A stretch of 64,000 nucleotides of DNA. Origin: Limimaricola sp027213785 (GTDB lineage Bacteria; Pseudomonadota; Alphaproteobacteria; Rhodobacterales; Rhodobacteraceae). The notes under the pieces were generated by a model. The model was not told the DNA's origin, did no database searches, and was given only the letters and a program-made list of their open reading frames with translations. Below are positions 1 through 8,088 of this stretch, piece by piece. Each line of letters begins with the position of its first letter. The stretch's first letter is position 1. The stretch is from contig NZ_CP193755.1 in assembly GCF_050847355.1 (NCBI RefSeq), positions 1,798,001-1,862,000 on the forward strand, given 5' to 3'. The position numbers and the translations under genes were made by a program.

Positions 1-1267
1 CCGCGTCCAGATTGCCCTGTTGCGCCGCGATCAGCAAAGGCGTGTTGCCGGTGGAGGTGGCGAGGTTGGCATCGGCGCCCCCGGCCAGGAGCAGCTTCGC
101 CGTCTCCGTCTGGTCGAAGCGGAGCGCGGCATGCAGCGGCGCCTCACCGGCATGGTCCGCCTGATCGAGCCCGAGCCCGTTTTCGATCAGCAAGGCCGTC
201 GCGGGCGCGTTGCCAGAGGCGGCCGCATGCCACAGCGCGCCCCGGCCGTCTTCGTCCAGAAGATCGAACGGCAGGCCGTGATCGGACAGCAGGCGCAAGA
301 GCTCGGGCCCGCTGCTGCGCGCCGCGGCCATGAGCAGGCGTGACTGGTGCTCGGGGTTCTGGACGGACAGGTCCTCGCCCGCCAGCAGCATGGCGATGCG
401 GGTCCGTCCGTCCGCGATCGCCAGTTGCAGGGGGCGGTTGCCCGACCTGTCGGCAAGATCGCTGCGCGCGCCCTTCATGACGAGATATTCGACGATCTCG
501 AAATGCCCCGCGCCGGTCGCGAGCCCCAGCGCCGTCCTGCCCTCGGCATCCTGCAGGTCGGGATCGGCCCCCGCCTCGACCAGCGATCGGGCCGTGTCGA
601 GATGCCCGGCCTCGGCCGCGTGCATCAGCGCCGTGCGCCCCTGCTTGTCGGTCTCGTCCGGTGCGGCACCCTGTTCGAGCAGTTTTCGCGCGGTCTTTAC
701 CTCGCCACGGCGCGCCGCCTCCATCAGCAGGGTCCAGCCCAGCTCGGTCGCGATCCGCGATGGCGCGAGCGTGATCGCCGGCGTCTCCCCCTCCGGCGGC
801 GACACCGCCGCGTTCGAGGCCGGCTCGGCGGCGCGAGCATCCAGCTCCGACAGCGCCGCCCTGGCCCGGCGATGCCCCGCCTCGCTCGCGGCGGCGATCC
901 AGCGGCGCGCCTCGGCGGCATCCTCGTCCGTACCGCGCCCCGAGAGGTAGAGGGTTCCGAGGCTGAACTGCGCCTCGACATGCCCCGCCTCGGCCGCCGT
1001 CCGGGTCAGGTCGAAGGCCATCGCCTCGTCCTGCGGCACGCCACGGCCACTCCGGTAGAGCGTGGCCAGCATGTAGTTCGCCTCGGCATTGCCGGCGGCG
1101 GCGAGCGCCGTGAGCATTTCGGCGGCCTCGGAGTAATTGCGCTGCCGCACCGCCCACTGCGCCTCCTCGAGCCGCAAGGCCGTGGTCGGGTCCGCCCCCT
1201 CCTCGGCGTGAACCGGAAAGGCCAGCAGGGCCAGTGCCAGCACGAGCGGCGATTTATGCAGTGCCAT
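1..1267 (-). CDS. Sel1-repeat / ankyrin-repeat periplasmic protein, 3' end outside window
   Basis: The frame is open from an ATG at 1267 to the left edge, so the C-terminus is missing. The product starts with a typical signal peptide (MALHKSP, a leucine/alanine core, then FPVHAEE) and is probably exported. Two Sel1-type helical repeats follow in roughly residues 45-120 (signatures such as ANYMLATLYRSGRGV and AQFSLGTLYLSGRGT). After a short linker there are at least six ankyrin repeats with the usual G-TALMHAAEAGH pattern. Both repeat types are protein-interaction scaffolds. No catalytic domain is visible. The start overlaps the end of the upstream oxidoreductase gene by 14 bp, so the two are probably co-transcribed behind ccmFGHI. 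A role in assembling or protecting the neighbouring redox proteins is inference only. Confidence 0.8.
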   Translation of the reverse strand, partial: MALHKSPLVLALALLAFPVHAEEGADPTTALRLEEAQWAVRQRNYSEAAEMLTALAAAGNAEANYMLATLYRSGRGVPQDEAMAFDLTRTAAEAGHVEAQFSLGTLYLSGRGTDEDAAEARRWIAAASEAGHRRARAALSELDARAAEPASNAAVSPPEGETPAITLAPSRIATELGWTLLMEAARRGEVKTARKLLEQGAAPDETDKQGRTALMHAAEAGHLDTARSLVEAGADPDLQDAEGRTALGLATGAGHFEIVEYLVMKGARSDLADRSGNRPLQLAIADGRTRIAMLLAGEDLSVQNPEHQSRLLMAAARSSGPELLRLLSDHGLPFDLLDEDGRGALWHAAASGNAPATALLIENGLGLDQADHAGEAPLHAALRFDQTETAKLLLAGGADANLATSTGNTPLLIAAQQGNLDA

Positions 1268-2555
1268 GTTTGGTCTCGATGGTGATGCCGATGGATTTCA
1301 GGAACGGGGTCGGAAGGATGCCGCCCGCGCAGACGATGACGGCGTCGTTGGGACGGCTCGTCGTCTCGCCAGATTGCTCGATCTCCACATGCGTCTCGCC
1401 GATCGCCTTGACGTTCGAGCTGAGGATCACGTCGAGGCGCTTCTCGGCCTCGGCCTCTTCGAGCCGCTTGCGGTTCTTGGGCTTCACCCGCGAGAAGGCG
1501 GCGCTGCGATAGGACAGGGTGACGTCGGTATCGGGCAGGTCCGCGATGCTGGTCGCCGCCTCGATCGCGCTGTCGCCGCCGCCCACCACCAGCACCGACT
1601 GGCCCTTGTACTGCTCGGGATCGATCAGGCGGTAGACCACCTTGCTCTGCTCCTCGCCCTCGACGCCCAGCTTGCGCGGCGTGCCGCGCCGCCCGATGGT
1701 CAAAAGCACGGCCCGGGTGCGGTAGGTGCCCTTGGTGCTGGTGACCACGAAGCCGTCGCCCTCGGGCGCGATGTCGGTGACCCGTTCCTCGTAGTTGATC
1801 TCGAGCCCGGTATCCTCGAGCACCTTGGTCCAGAACTCCATGAGCTTTTCCTTGGTGGTCTCGCGGAAATTCGCCTTGCCATAGATCGGCAGCGTCACCG
1901 GCGCGGTCATCACCAGCTTGCCGCGCGGGAAATGCGAAACCGTGCCGCCGAAGCTCTCCTGTTCGAGGATCACGTGCTTGAGCCCGTGCTGCTTGGCGCC
2001 GAGGCCGGAGGCGAAGCCCGCCGGGCCGGCGCCGACGATGACCACGTCGACCCCGCCTTCGGGCGCCTGCGGCTTCTGCTTCGCGATCTCGCCAATCGCC
2101 TGTCGGCCCTGTTCGATCGCGTTGCGGATCAGCCCCATGCCGCCGAGTTCGCCCGCGATGTAGATGCCGGGCACGTTGGTCTGGAAATCCGGCCCCACCT
2201 CGGGGATGTCGACGCCGCGCTCGGCGGTGCCGAAGACCAGGCTGATCGCATCCATCGGGCAGGCCGCCGCGCAGGCGCCGTGACCGATGCAGTTGGCGGG
2301 CTCGACCAGCTCGGCCTTGCCGTTCACAAGCCCGAGGATCTGGCCCTCGGGACAGGCGCGCACGCAGGCCCCGCAGCCGATGCACATGTTCGCGTCGATG
2401 TCCGGGTGCAGCGAGGCGGGCTGGGTCAGCCCGGCGGCCTGCGCCTCCTGCTTTTGCGTCAGCGCCCTGCGTTCGCCCCGCCGGCGCAGGACCACGAACA
2501 CCACCCACACCAGCGCCAACGGCACGGCATAGATCAGGAATGTCGTATCAATCAG
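1254..2555 (-). CDS. Membrane-anchored two-cluster ferredoxin / FAD-NAD(P) oxidoreductase
   Basis: About 433 residues. An N-terminal membrane helix (FLIYAVPLALVWVVFVVL) is followed by a two-cluster ferredoxin domain and a pyridine-nucleotide-disulfide-type oxidoreductase domain. The first cluster motif is CIGCGACVRACP. The second is CIGHGACAAACP, with His where the second Cys is expected. FAD binding is seen at VVIVGAGPAGFASG and NAD(P) binding at VLVVGGGDSAIEAA. There is no CxxC redox pair, so it is not a thioredoxin reductase. It probably moves electrons between NAD(P)H and a membrane or haem partner on the cytoplasmic face. The start is uncertain: a CTG at 2555 has an AGAGGA element 8 bp upstream and lies just after the ccmI stop, while the only in-frame ATG (2657) would overlap ccmI by about 85 bp. 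Its position after ccmFGHI and opposite an 18-haem cytochrome suggests a shared electron-transfer role. Confidence 0.85.
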   Translation of the reverse strand: MIDTTFLIYAVPLALVWVVFVVLRRRGERRALTQKQEAQAAGLTQPASLHPDIDANMCIGCGACVRACPEGQILGLVNGKAELVEPANCIGHGACAAACPMDAISLVFGTAERGVDIPEVGPDFQTNVPGIYIAGELGGMGLIRNAIEQGRQAIGEIAKQKPQAPEGGVDVVIVGAGPAGFASGLGAKQHGLKHVILEQESFGGTVSHFPRGKLVMTAPVTLPIYGKANFRETTKEKLMEFWTKVLEDTGLEINYEERVTDIAPEGDGFVVTSTKGTYRTRAVLLTIGRRGTPRKLGVEGEEQSKVVYRLIDPEQYKGQSVLVVGGGDSAIEAATSIADLPDTDVTLSYRSAAFSRVKPKNRKRLEEAEAEKRLDVILSSNVKAIGETHVEIEQSGETTSRPNDAVIVCAGGILPTPFLKSIGITIETKHGTA

Positions 2556-2571
2556 GGGTCCGTTCCTCTGT

Positions 2572-3813
2572 TCAATCCGCCCGGAGGCCCAGCTCGTCGG
2601 CCTTGGCATCGATCCGGGCAAGGGTATCGGGGAACCGGGAGAACTGTCGTAACGCACGCTCGTAGGCCGCGCGGGCCGCCTCGGGATCGTTCAGCACCAT
2701 CCGCGACTGCATCAGCCGCATCCAGCCCTCGGGATCGTCCGGCGCGTCTTCGAGACGGGCCTCGAGCCCGTCCACCATGCCGGCGATCATCGCCTGCCGC
2801 TCGGCGGGCGTCATTCCCGCCGCCTGCTCGACATCCGCCCGCGTCGGACCCGGGGCGACCGGCGGGGGCGGCAGCAGCGACTCGCCATCCGGCAGCCGCC
2901 CGGCGATATCGATGCCGTGCTGGCTAGCCAGTTCGCGCACGCGCTGCAAGACACCCGGCGCCCAATCGGCGTCGGGCCGCGCATCGGCCAGCATCTCGAT
3001 CCACAGGTCGATCGCCGCGCGCGGGTCGCCATCCTGCTCCAGCGCCATCCCCTTGAAAAACCGCGCGCGCGCGTCGTCGGGGTTCAGGGCCAGCGCCGCG
3101 TCGAAGGCCTCGTGCGCGGGGGTCGTGACCAGCCCGTCGGCCGCCCTCACCAGCGTCTCGCCATAATGTGACCAGAGATCGGGGTCGTCCTCGACGAGCG
3201 CCACCGCCTGCGCATAGGCCTTCGCGGCCTCGGCATGGCGCCCGGTGTTGAAGTAGGACCAGCCCAGCATCCGCCAGCCCTCGGCGTCATCGGGCGTCTC
3301 GCGCAGCCGCGCGACGAGACTGGCGATCGCGCCGTCGACGCTGCCGGCGGGCTGGGACATCTCCGCCTGCACCGGGCTCGCGGGCGACACCGTGGCGGTC
3401 GCGGGCGCGGGCGCGACCGGCTGGGCGAGGCTGGCCATCGGCAGGTGCGGCGCCGCCGGCAGATCGGGCCGACCGATCGAGAGGTAGAGCGCGGCCGAAC
3501 CGATCACCACCCATCCCGAGACGACCGCGACCGCGACCAGCCGCACCTTGTCAGGGGCCTCGCCCAGCGCAAAGCGCGGCGCCCGGGACGCCGCGACGAT
3601 CCGCCGTTCGATCTCGGTGCGCGCCGATTGTGCCTCCTGCGGGGCGAGCAGCCCCTGCGCCACCTCGGCCTCGATCGCCTCGATCTGGCTGCGCGCCACA
3701 GCGATCGACTGGTCGCTGCTGCCCGGACCGCCCATCCGGCGTCGCAGGAACGGGGCGACCACCAGCGTGGCCGCCACCGAGATCATGGCCGTCAAGATGA
3801 TCCACAGCGTCAT
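2572..3813 (-). CDS. ccmI: Cytochrome c maturation protein CcmI
   Basis: 413 residues. CcmI is the apocytochrome c chaperone of system I cytochrome c maturation. It holds the C-terminal helix of apocytochromes and presents them to the CcmF/CcmH haem ligase. Two N-terminal membrane helices (from MTLWIILTAMISV, and near VAVVSGWVVIGSAALYL) flank a cytoplasmic loop. A long periplasmic region carries TPR-like helices (for example EGWRMLGWSYFNTGRHAEAAKAY and DDARARFFKGMALEQ). The start at 3813 overlaps the ccmH stop (ATGA), which rules out the longer upstream reading. Gene order ccmF-G-H-I is the common alphaproteobacterial arrangement. Confidence 0.93.
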   Translation of the reverse strand: MTLWIILTAMISVAATLVVAPFLRRRMGGPGSSDQSIAVARSQIEAIEAEVAQGLLAPQEAQSARTEIERRIVAASRAPRFALGEAPDKVRLVAVAVVSGWVVIGSAALYLSIGRPDLPAAPHLPMASLAQPVAPAPATATVSPASPVQAEMSQPAGSVDGAIASLVARLRETPDDAEGWRMLGWSYFNTGRHAEAAKAYAQAVALVEDDPDLWSHYGETLVRAADGLVTTPAHEAFDAALALNPDDARARFFKGMALEQDGDPRAAIDLWIEMLADARPDADWAPGVLQRVRELASQHGIDIAGRLPDGESLLPPPPVAPGPTRADVEQAAGMTPAERQAMIAGMVDGLEARLEDAPDDPEGWMRLMQSRMVLNDPEAARAAYERALRQFSRFPDTLARIDAKADELGLRAD

Positions 3814-4319
3814 GGTCCGTCCCCCTGTGCCGCGCCCTGCCCCGCTCCCTGCCCGAGCGCCCGCGCGAGTATCGCTCTCTCGTCCTCCGACAGGGCCTCG
3901 GGCTCGGGCGACGGTCTCTTGTGTCGCCAGAGGATCGAGAACCCGGCGAAGGCCGCGCCCAGCATCAGCGCCGGTGCCAGCCACAGCAGCAGCGTATTCG
4001 CGCCGATCTGCGGCCGCAGCAGGATGTAGGCGCCATAGCGGGCCACGAGGTAGTCGATCACCTCGGCGTCGCTGTCGCCCGCCACCAGCCGCTCGCGGAT
4101 CAGCACCCGCAAGTCGCGCGCGAGCTCGGCGTTGGAATCATCGATCGATTGGTTGCGGCAGACCGGGCAGCGCATCTCGAGGCTCAACGCCCGCGCCCGC
4201 TGCTCCAGCGCCGGGTCGGCGAGCATCTCGTCGGGCTGCACGGCAGGCGCGGCGAGCGGAGCGAGGGCGCAGAGACAGGCGACGGCCAGTGCCCGCGCGA
4301 GCTGCCGCGGGCCGGTCAT
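3810..4319 (-). CDS. ccmH: Cytochrome c maturation protein CcmH (CcmL type)
   Basis: 169 residues, the short alphaproteobacterial form. CcmH is a membrane-tethered periplasmic thiol-disulfide protein that reduces or binds the CXXCH cysteines of apocytochromes in the haem ligation complex. A signal peptide (RALAVACLCALAPLAAPA) is followed by the family hallmark motif RCPVCRNQSIDDSNA, and a C-terminal membrane helix (NTLLLWLAPALMLGAAFAGF). The start at 4319 overlaps the ccmG stop in an ATGA, so translation is coupled. Length and motif both fit the family. Confidence 0.95.
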   Translation of the reverse strand: MTGPRQLARALAVACLCALAPLAAPAVQPDEMLADPALEQRARALSLEMRCPVCRNQSIDDSNAELARDLRVLIRERLVAGDSDAEVIDYLVARYGAYILLRPQIGANTLLLWLAPALMLGAAFAGFSILWRHKRPSPEPEALSEDERAILARALGQGAGQGAAQGDGP

Positions 4320-4864
4320 GACGGTTTCTCGATTTCGCGGATCAGGGGTTTGAGAACCTCCTGCCAGACCTGCTCGGTCAGGGCGCCGACATGGCGATAG
4401 CGGATGCGGCCCTCGGCATCGACGAGATAGGTCTCGGGCACGCCGGTCACGGCGAGTTGCGCGCCGAGCCTGCCTGCGGCATCCTCGCCCGTGGCGACAT
4501 AGGGGTCGCCGTGCCGGTCGAGGAACCTCCGCCCAGCACCGGGCCGATCCCTCCAGTTCAGGCCGTAGAGCGCGACCTCCTCCTCCTCGGCCAGACGCAT
4601 CAGCATCGGGTGTTCGCTGAGACAGACCGCGCACCACGAGGCGAAGACGTTGATCAGCGCCACCTCGCCCCGGATGTCCGAGGCCGCAAGCCCGCGCTCG
4701 TCGCCGATGAGCGGCGGCTGCGCGAATTCCGGCAGCGGGCGGTCGAGATACCCCTCGCCGGCCACCTCGCGGCCGCCCGACGACGCCAGAGCGAGCAGCG
4801 CCCCGCCGATCAGCACGAAGACGGCGACCGGGATCAGCACGGATTTGCGGATGCCACCTGCCAT
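4316..4864 (-). CDS. ccmG: Thiol:disulfide interchange protein CcmG/DsbE
   Basis: 182 residues. It is a membrane-anchored periplasmic thioredoxin-fold protein that keeps apocytochrome c haem-binding cysteines reduced. A single N-terminal helix (LIPVAVFVLIGGALLAL) precedes a thioredoxin domain with the active site WCAVCLSEHP and the cis-proline loop TGVPETYLV. The family more often has Pro or Ser before the second Cys (WCVPC, WCPSC), so WCAVC is a minor variant that could shift the redox potential. The start ATG at 4864 shares one base with the ccmF stop (TGATG). A longer reading begins inside ccmF and is rejected. Confidence 0.94.
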   Translation of the reverse strand: MAGGIRKSVLIPVAVFVLIGGALLALASSGGREVAGEGYLDRPLPEFAQPPLIGDERGLAASDIRGEVALINVFASWCAVCLSEHPMLMRLAEEEEVALYGLNWRDRPGAGRRFLDRHGDPYVATGEDAAGRLGAQLAVTGVPETYLVDAEGRIRYRHVGALTEQVWQEVLKPLIREIEKPS

Positions 4865-6843
4865 CACGCCTCCACGCCTTGGGGGCGCCCCAGCGATCGC
4901 TGGGGCGCGCCGATGCGCATCCGGCGGTCGCTGAGCGACACGAAGCCGCCCGCCGCCATGCTCAGCGGGCCGAGCCAGATCAGCAGCGCCAGCGGGTGGT
5001 GGTAGAGCCGCACCACCCATTGCCCGCCATCATTCGGCTCGCCGATCGCGACGTAGAGGTTCGAGAGCACCACCGCCCGGATGCCGGCCTCCGTGGTGGT
5101 GTTGCGGCTCACCGTGTAGAAGCGTCGTTCCGAGGTCATGACGGCAAAGGGCTCGCCGTCGCGCTCGATCGTGAACCGGCCCTGCTCGGCGATGAAGTTC
5201 TCGCCATTGAGCTGCTCGACCCGGTCGAGGCTGACCTCGTAACCGGCCAGCGCCACCCGGTCGCCCGGTGACATGGAGAGAATCCGCTCCTCCTGAAAGG
5301 CGGTGACGCCGGTGATGCCGGCCACGAGAAGGCCGAGGCCCGCATGCGCCATCACCATCCCGTAGACCGAGCGCGGTACCTTGCGGGCGAGCGTCGCGCT
5401 GCGGCGCCACGGCTCGCGAAACAGCCGGATCCAGAGCGCCAGCGCCCAGAGCGACGCGGCCACCAGCCATGCCGCGAGGCCGAATGCCGCCGCCGCGAAG
5501 GGATGCGCGCCGCCGCCCGCGACGAAGACCGCCAGCGCCACGACCAGCGCCACCGCCGCGGGCGGCCGCAGCTGGCCCAGCGCCCGGCGCAGGCTGTCGC
5601 GCTTCCACCGCAGGATCGGACCCACCGCGACGGCGACGAGCAGCGGGATCATCAGCGGCACGAAGGTCTGGTTGAAATAGGGCGGACCGACGGAGATCTT
5701 GTCCGGCCCCAGCAGTTCGACGGCCAGCGGGTAGAAGGTGCCGACGAAGACCGTGCCGGCCGCCACCACCAGAAAGATGTTGTTCAGGATCAGCCCGCCT
5801 TCGCGGCTGACCGGGGCGAACACGGCCGGCCGGTCGAAGGACCCGGCCCGCATCGCGAACAGGACCAGCCCGCCGCCGGTGGCGGCGAACAGGATCGCCA
5901 GAACCCCCATGCCCCGCGACGGGTCGGTCGCGAAGGCGTGCACGCTGGTCAGGAGCCCCGAGCGCACCAGGAACGTCCCCACCAAGCTCAGCGAGAAGGT
6001 CAGGATCGCCAGCAGCACGGTCCAGACGATCAGCGTCTGTCGTCGCTCGACCACGAGCGCGGAATGCAGCAGCGCAGTGCCCACGATCCACGGCATGAAG
6101 CTCGCGTTCTCGACCGGGTCCCAGAACCACCAGCCGCCCCAGCCCAGCTCGTAATAGGCCCAGAAGCTGCCCAGCGTGATGCCGATGGTCAGAAAGCACC
6201 ACGCAGCGAGCACCCAAGGCCGCACGAAGCGCGCCCAGCTGGCATCGACCCTGCCCTCGATCAGCGCGGCGATGGCGAAGGCGAAGGTCACCGAGAAGCC
6301 GACATAGCCGAGATAGAGAAACGGCGGGTGGATCGCGAGGCCCACATCCTGCAACAGCGGGTTCAGCTCCTGCCCGTCGGCGGGCGCCGGGGACACCCGC
6401 GCGAATGGGTTGGAGGTGAAAATCATCAGCGCGAGGAACGCCGCCGAGATCATGCCCTGCACCGCAAGGACGCGCGCCTTGAGCGTGGCGGGCAGGTTGT
6501 CGCCCCTGAGCCCCAGCGCCGCGCCGAACAGCGTCAGGATCAGCACCCACAAAAGCAGCGATCCCTCGTGGTTGCCCCAGACGCCGGTCACCTTGAACAG
6601 CATCGGCATCGCGGAGTTCGAATGCATGACGACGACGCGCAGCGACAGGTCGGTGACCATGAAGGCGCGGACCAGCGCCGCGAAGGCGACGACCACGAAG
6701 CCGAGCTGCACCACCGCAGCGGCATCCGCAAACGACATGAGCTGGGTTTCGCCCCGCTTGGCGCCGATCAGGGGAACGACCGATTGCGCGAGCGCGATCA
6801 TCAGCGCCAGCACCAAGGCGAACAGTCCGATCTCCGCCACCAT
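4864..6843 (-). CDS. ccmF: Cytochrome c haem lyase subunit CcmF
   Basis: 659 residues, the normal size for CcmF, the large polytopic subunit that accepts haem from holo-CcmE and ligates it to apocytochrome c. Around 14-15 hydrophobic segments run through the protein. The tryptophan-rich WWD signature (GWGGWWFWDPVENASFMPW) binds haem at the periplasmic face, and conserved histidine stretches such as HNPA-like AIHPPFLYLGYVG flank it. It is the first gene of the leftward ccmFGHI operon. No ccmABCDE genes are in the window, so the rest of system I must be encoded elsewhere. Confidence 0.96.
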   Translation of the reverse strand: MVAEIGLFALVLALMIALAQSVVPLIGAKRGETQLMSFADAAAVVQLGFVVVAFAALVRAFMVTDLSLRVVVMHSNSAMPMLFKVTGVWGNHEGSLLLWVLILTLFGAALGLRGDNLPATLKARVLAVQGMISAAFLALMIFTSNPFARVSPAPADGQELNPLLQDVGLAIHPPFLYLGYVGFSVTFAFAIAALIEGRVDASWARFVRPWVLAAWCFLTIGITLGSFWAYYELGWGGWWFWDPVENASFMPWIVGTALLHSALVVERRQTLIVWTVLLAILTFSLSLVGTFLVRSGLLTSVHAFATDPSRGMGVLAILFAATGGGLVLFAMRAGSFDRPAVFAPVSREGGLILNNIFLVVAAGTVFVGTFYPLAVELLGPDKISVGPPYFNQTFVPLMIPLLVAVAVGPILRWKRDSLRRALGQLRPPAAVALVVALAVFVAGGGAHPFAAAAFGLAAWLVAASLWALALWIRLFREPWRRSATLARKVPRSVYGMVMAHAGLGLLVAGITGVTAFQEERILSMSPGDRVALAGYEVSLDRVEQLNGENFIAEQGRFTIERDGEPFAVMTSERRFYTVSRNTTTEAGIRAVVLSNLYVAIGEPNDGGQWVVRLYHHPLALLIWLGPLSMAAGGFVSLSDRRMRIGAPQRSLGRPQGVEA

Positions 6844-7164
6844 CGCCGATCACCCCCGATCCTTCGGCGGCGCCTGACGGCGGCTTCGCGGTGCTTTGCC
6901 GGTCGTCGAGGCCACGCAAGGCGGCGCTCCGTAGGTTCCTCCCGACCGGAGCGCGTTGAGGCATTCTTCGCCCATAACGAAGTTTTGTCCAGAAATCCGG
7001 CTTGAAGCTGCGCAATTTTGCGCCAGTTTCCGCCGCGACCCGGCCGCGCGCGCGCGTAAACCCGCCGGAATCGGAACATCGACACGGCCGAAGTGGCGCG
7101 ACCCGCGCGGAGCCATTACGCGGCCTCGGTCGATATCACATGTTCCCTGCCCCGAGGCCCGTAG
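6844..7164. promoter_or_regulatory. Divergent promoter region, ccmF operon / cytochrome b-multihaem operon
   Basis: This 321-bp gap separates two divergent operons, so promoters in both directions are expected. No convincing gene is seen on either strand. Several AT-richer stretches occur near 6970-7020 (for example ACGAAGTTTTGTCC and GCGCAATTTTGCGCC, the latter an inverted repeat), but I could not recognise a full FNR/Anr box or a confident -35/-10 pair. A GAGG element just before 7165 is the likely ribosome binding site of the rightward gene. Confidence 0.5.
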
Positions 7165-8088
7165 ATGACTGCAACACTCGTCGGAACTGCCGGAGTGGAT
7201 CCGGGTGCCAGCCCGTCTGGCGGAGAGGCGACCCAGCCCAAGAGCAAGAAACTGAAGGCCCAGCGGCGGACCTCGGGTGCGTTCGAGCTGCCGGTGATGC
7301 TGACGCTCTCCTTCCTCGTCCTTGGCTATGCCTGGACCCGGCGGCTGGAGGGCGATCTCACGGCCGAGACGGGGCTTGGGTATTTCCTCGGGATCGGCGG
7401 CGCGCTGGCGATGCTGACCCTGCTGCTCTACCCGCTGCGCAAGCGGTTCGCCGGGCTGCGCTTCATCGGCAATGTCCGCAACTGGTTCAGGATCCACATG
7501 ATGCTGGGCATCATCGGCCCGGTGCTGATCATCCTGCACTCCAACTTCACGCTCGGGTCGCTCAACAGCACGATGGCCTTCTTTGCCATGCTGGTGGTGG
7601 CGGGCAGCGGCCTGATCGGACGCCTGTTCTATTCGCGCATCCACAAGGGGCTCTACGGGCGGCGGGCCTCGGTGCGGGAATACCTGAACGACATGGAGGA
7701 CCTGAAACACGAGTTCGACACGGACATGCCCGACCCGTCATGGCTTCTGGAGACGTTGAAGGACTACGAGACGCGCCGCCTCACCCCGTCGCAGGATCTG
7801 TGGTCGAACCTCCATCGCACGCTCACCGGACCGGTCTCGCGCTATCGGCTGCGGCGCGACGTGATGCGGCGCTACGCCCAGCTGCTCGGACGCAAGGACG
7901 GCCCCAGGCGCGACCGCAGCGCCTTGGTGAAGCAGCACCTCGACAGCTATCTCCATGCCGTCGCGCGGGCCCAGTCCTTCGCGCTCTATGAGCGGCTGTT
8001 CGCGCTCTGGCACCTATTTCACCTTCCGCTGTTCGTGATCCTCGTCTTTGCTGCTATCGTGCATGTCGTGGGGGTTCATCTGTATTGA
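7165..8088 (+). CDS. Membrane cytochrome b-like electron-transfer subunit
   Basis: 307 residues with four or more membrane helices (around residues 43-58, 70-90, 110-128, 140-156 and 287-306). Histidines that could ligate haem b lie within or near helices: H111 and H125 in the segment beginning RIHMMLGIIG, and H283, H286, H300 and H305 in the C-terminal helix. This spacing resembles dihaem b subunits that exchange electrons with quinone. A charged cytoplasmic-type stretch (about 165-275) separates the two parts. The stop codon is directly followed by the ATG of the 18-haem cytochrome gene, so the pair is almost certainly one functional unit. The N-terminal 40 residues are polar and probably cytoplasmic. 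The family is not named with certainty. Confidence 0.78.
   Translation: MTATLVGTAGVDPGASPSGGEATQPKSKKLKAQRRTSGAFELPVMLTLSFLVLGYAWTRRLEGDLTAETGLGYFLGIGGALAMLTLLLYPLRKRFAGLRFIGNVRNWFRIHMMLGIIGPVLIILHSNFTLGSLNSTMAFFAMLVVAGSGLIGRLFYSRIHKGLYGRRASVREYLNDMEDLKHEFDTDMPDPSWLLETLKDYETRRLTPSQDLWSNLHRTLTGPVSRYRLRRDVMRRYAQLLGRKDGPRRDRSALVKQHLDSYLHAVARAQSFALYERLFALWHLFHLPLFVILVFAAIVHVVGVHLY

Noticed and set aside
1266..2927. Large plus-strand frame opposite the Fe-S/FAD gene and ccmI
   Set aside because: The minus strand encodes well-recognised proteins throughout; the plus-strand product is low-complexity.
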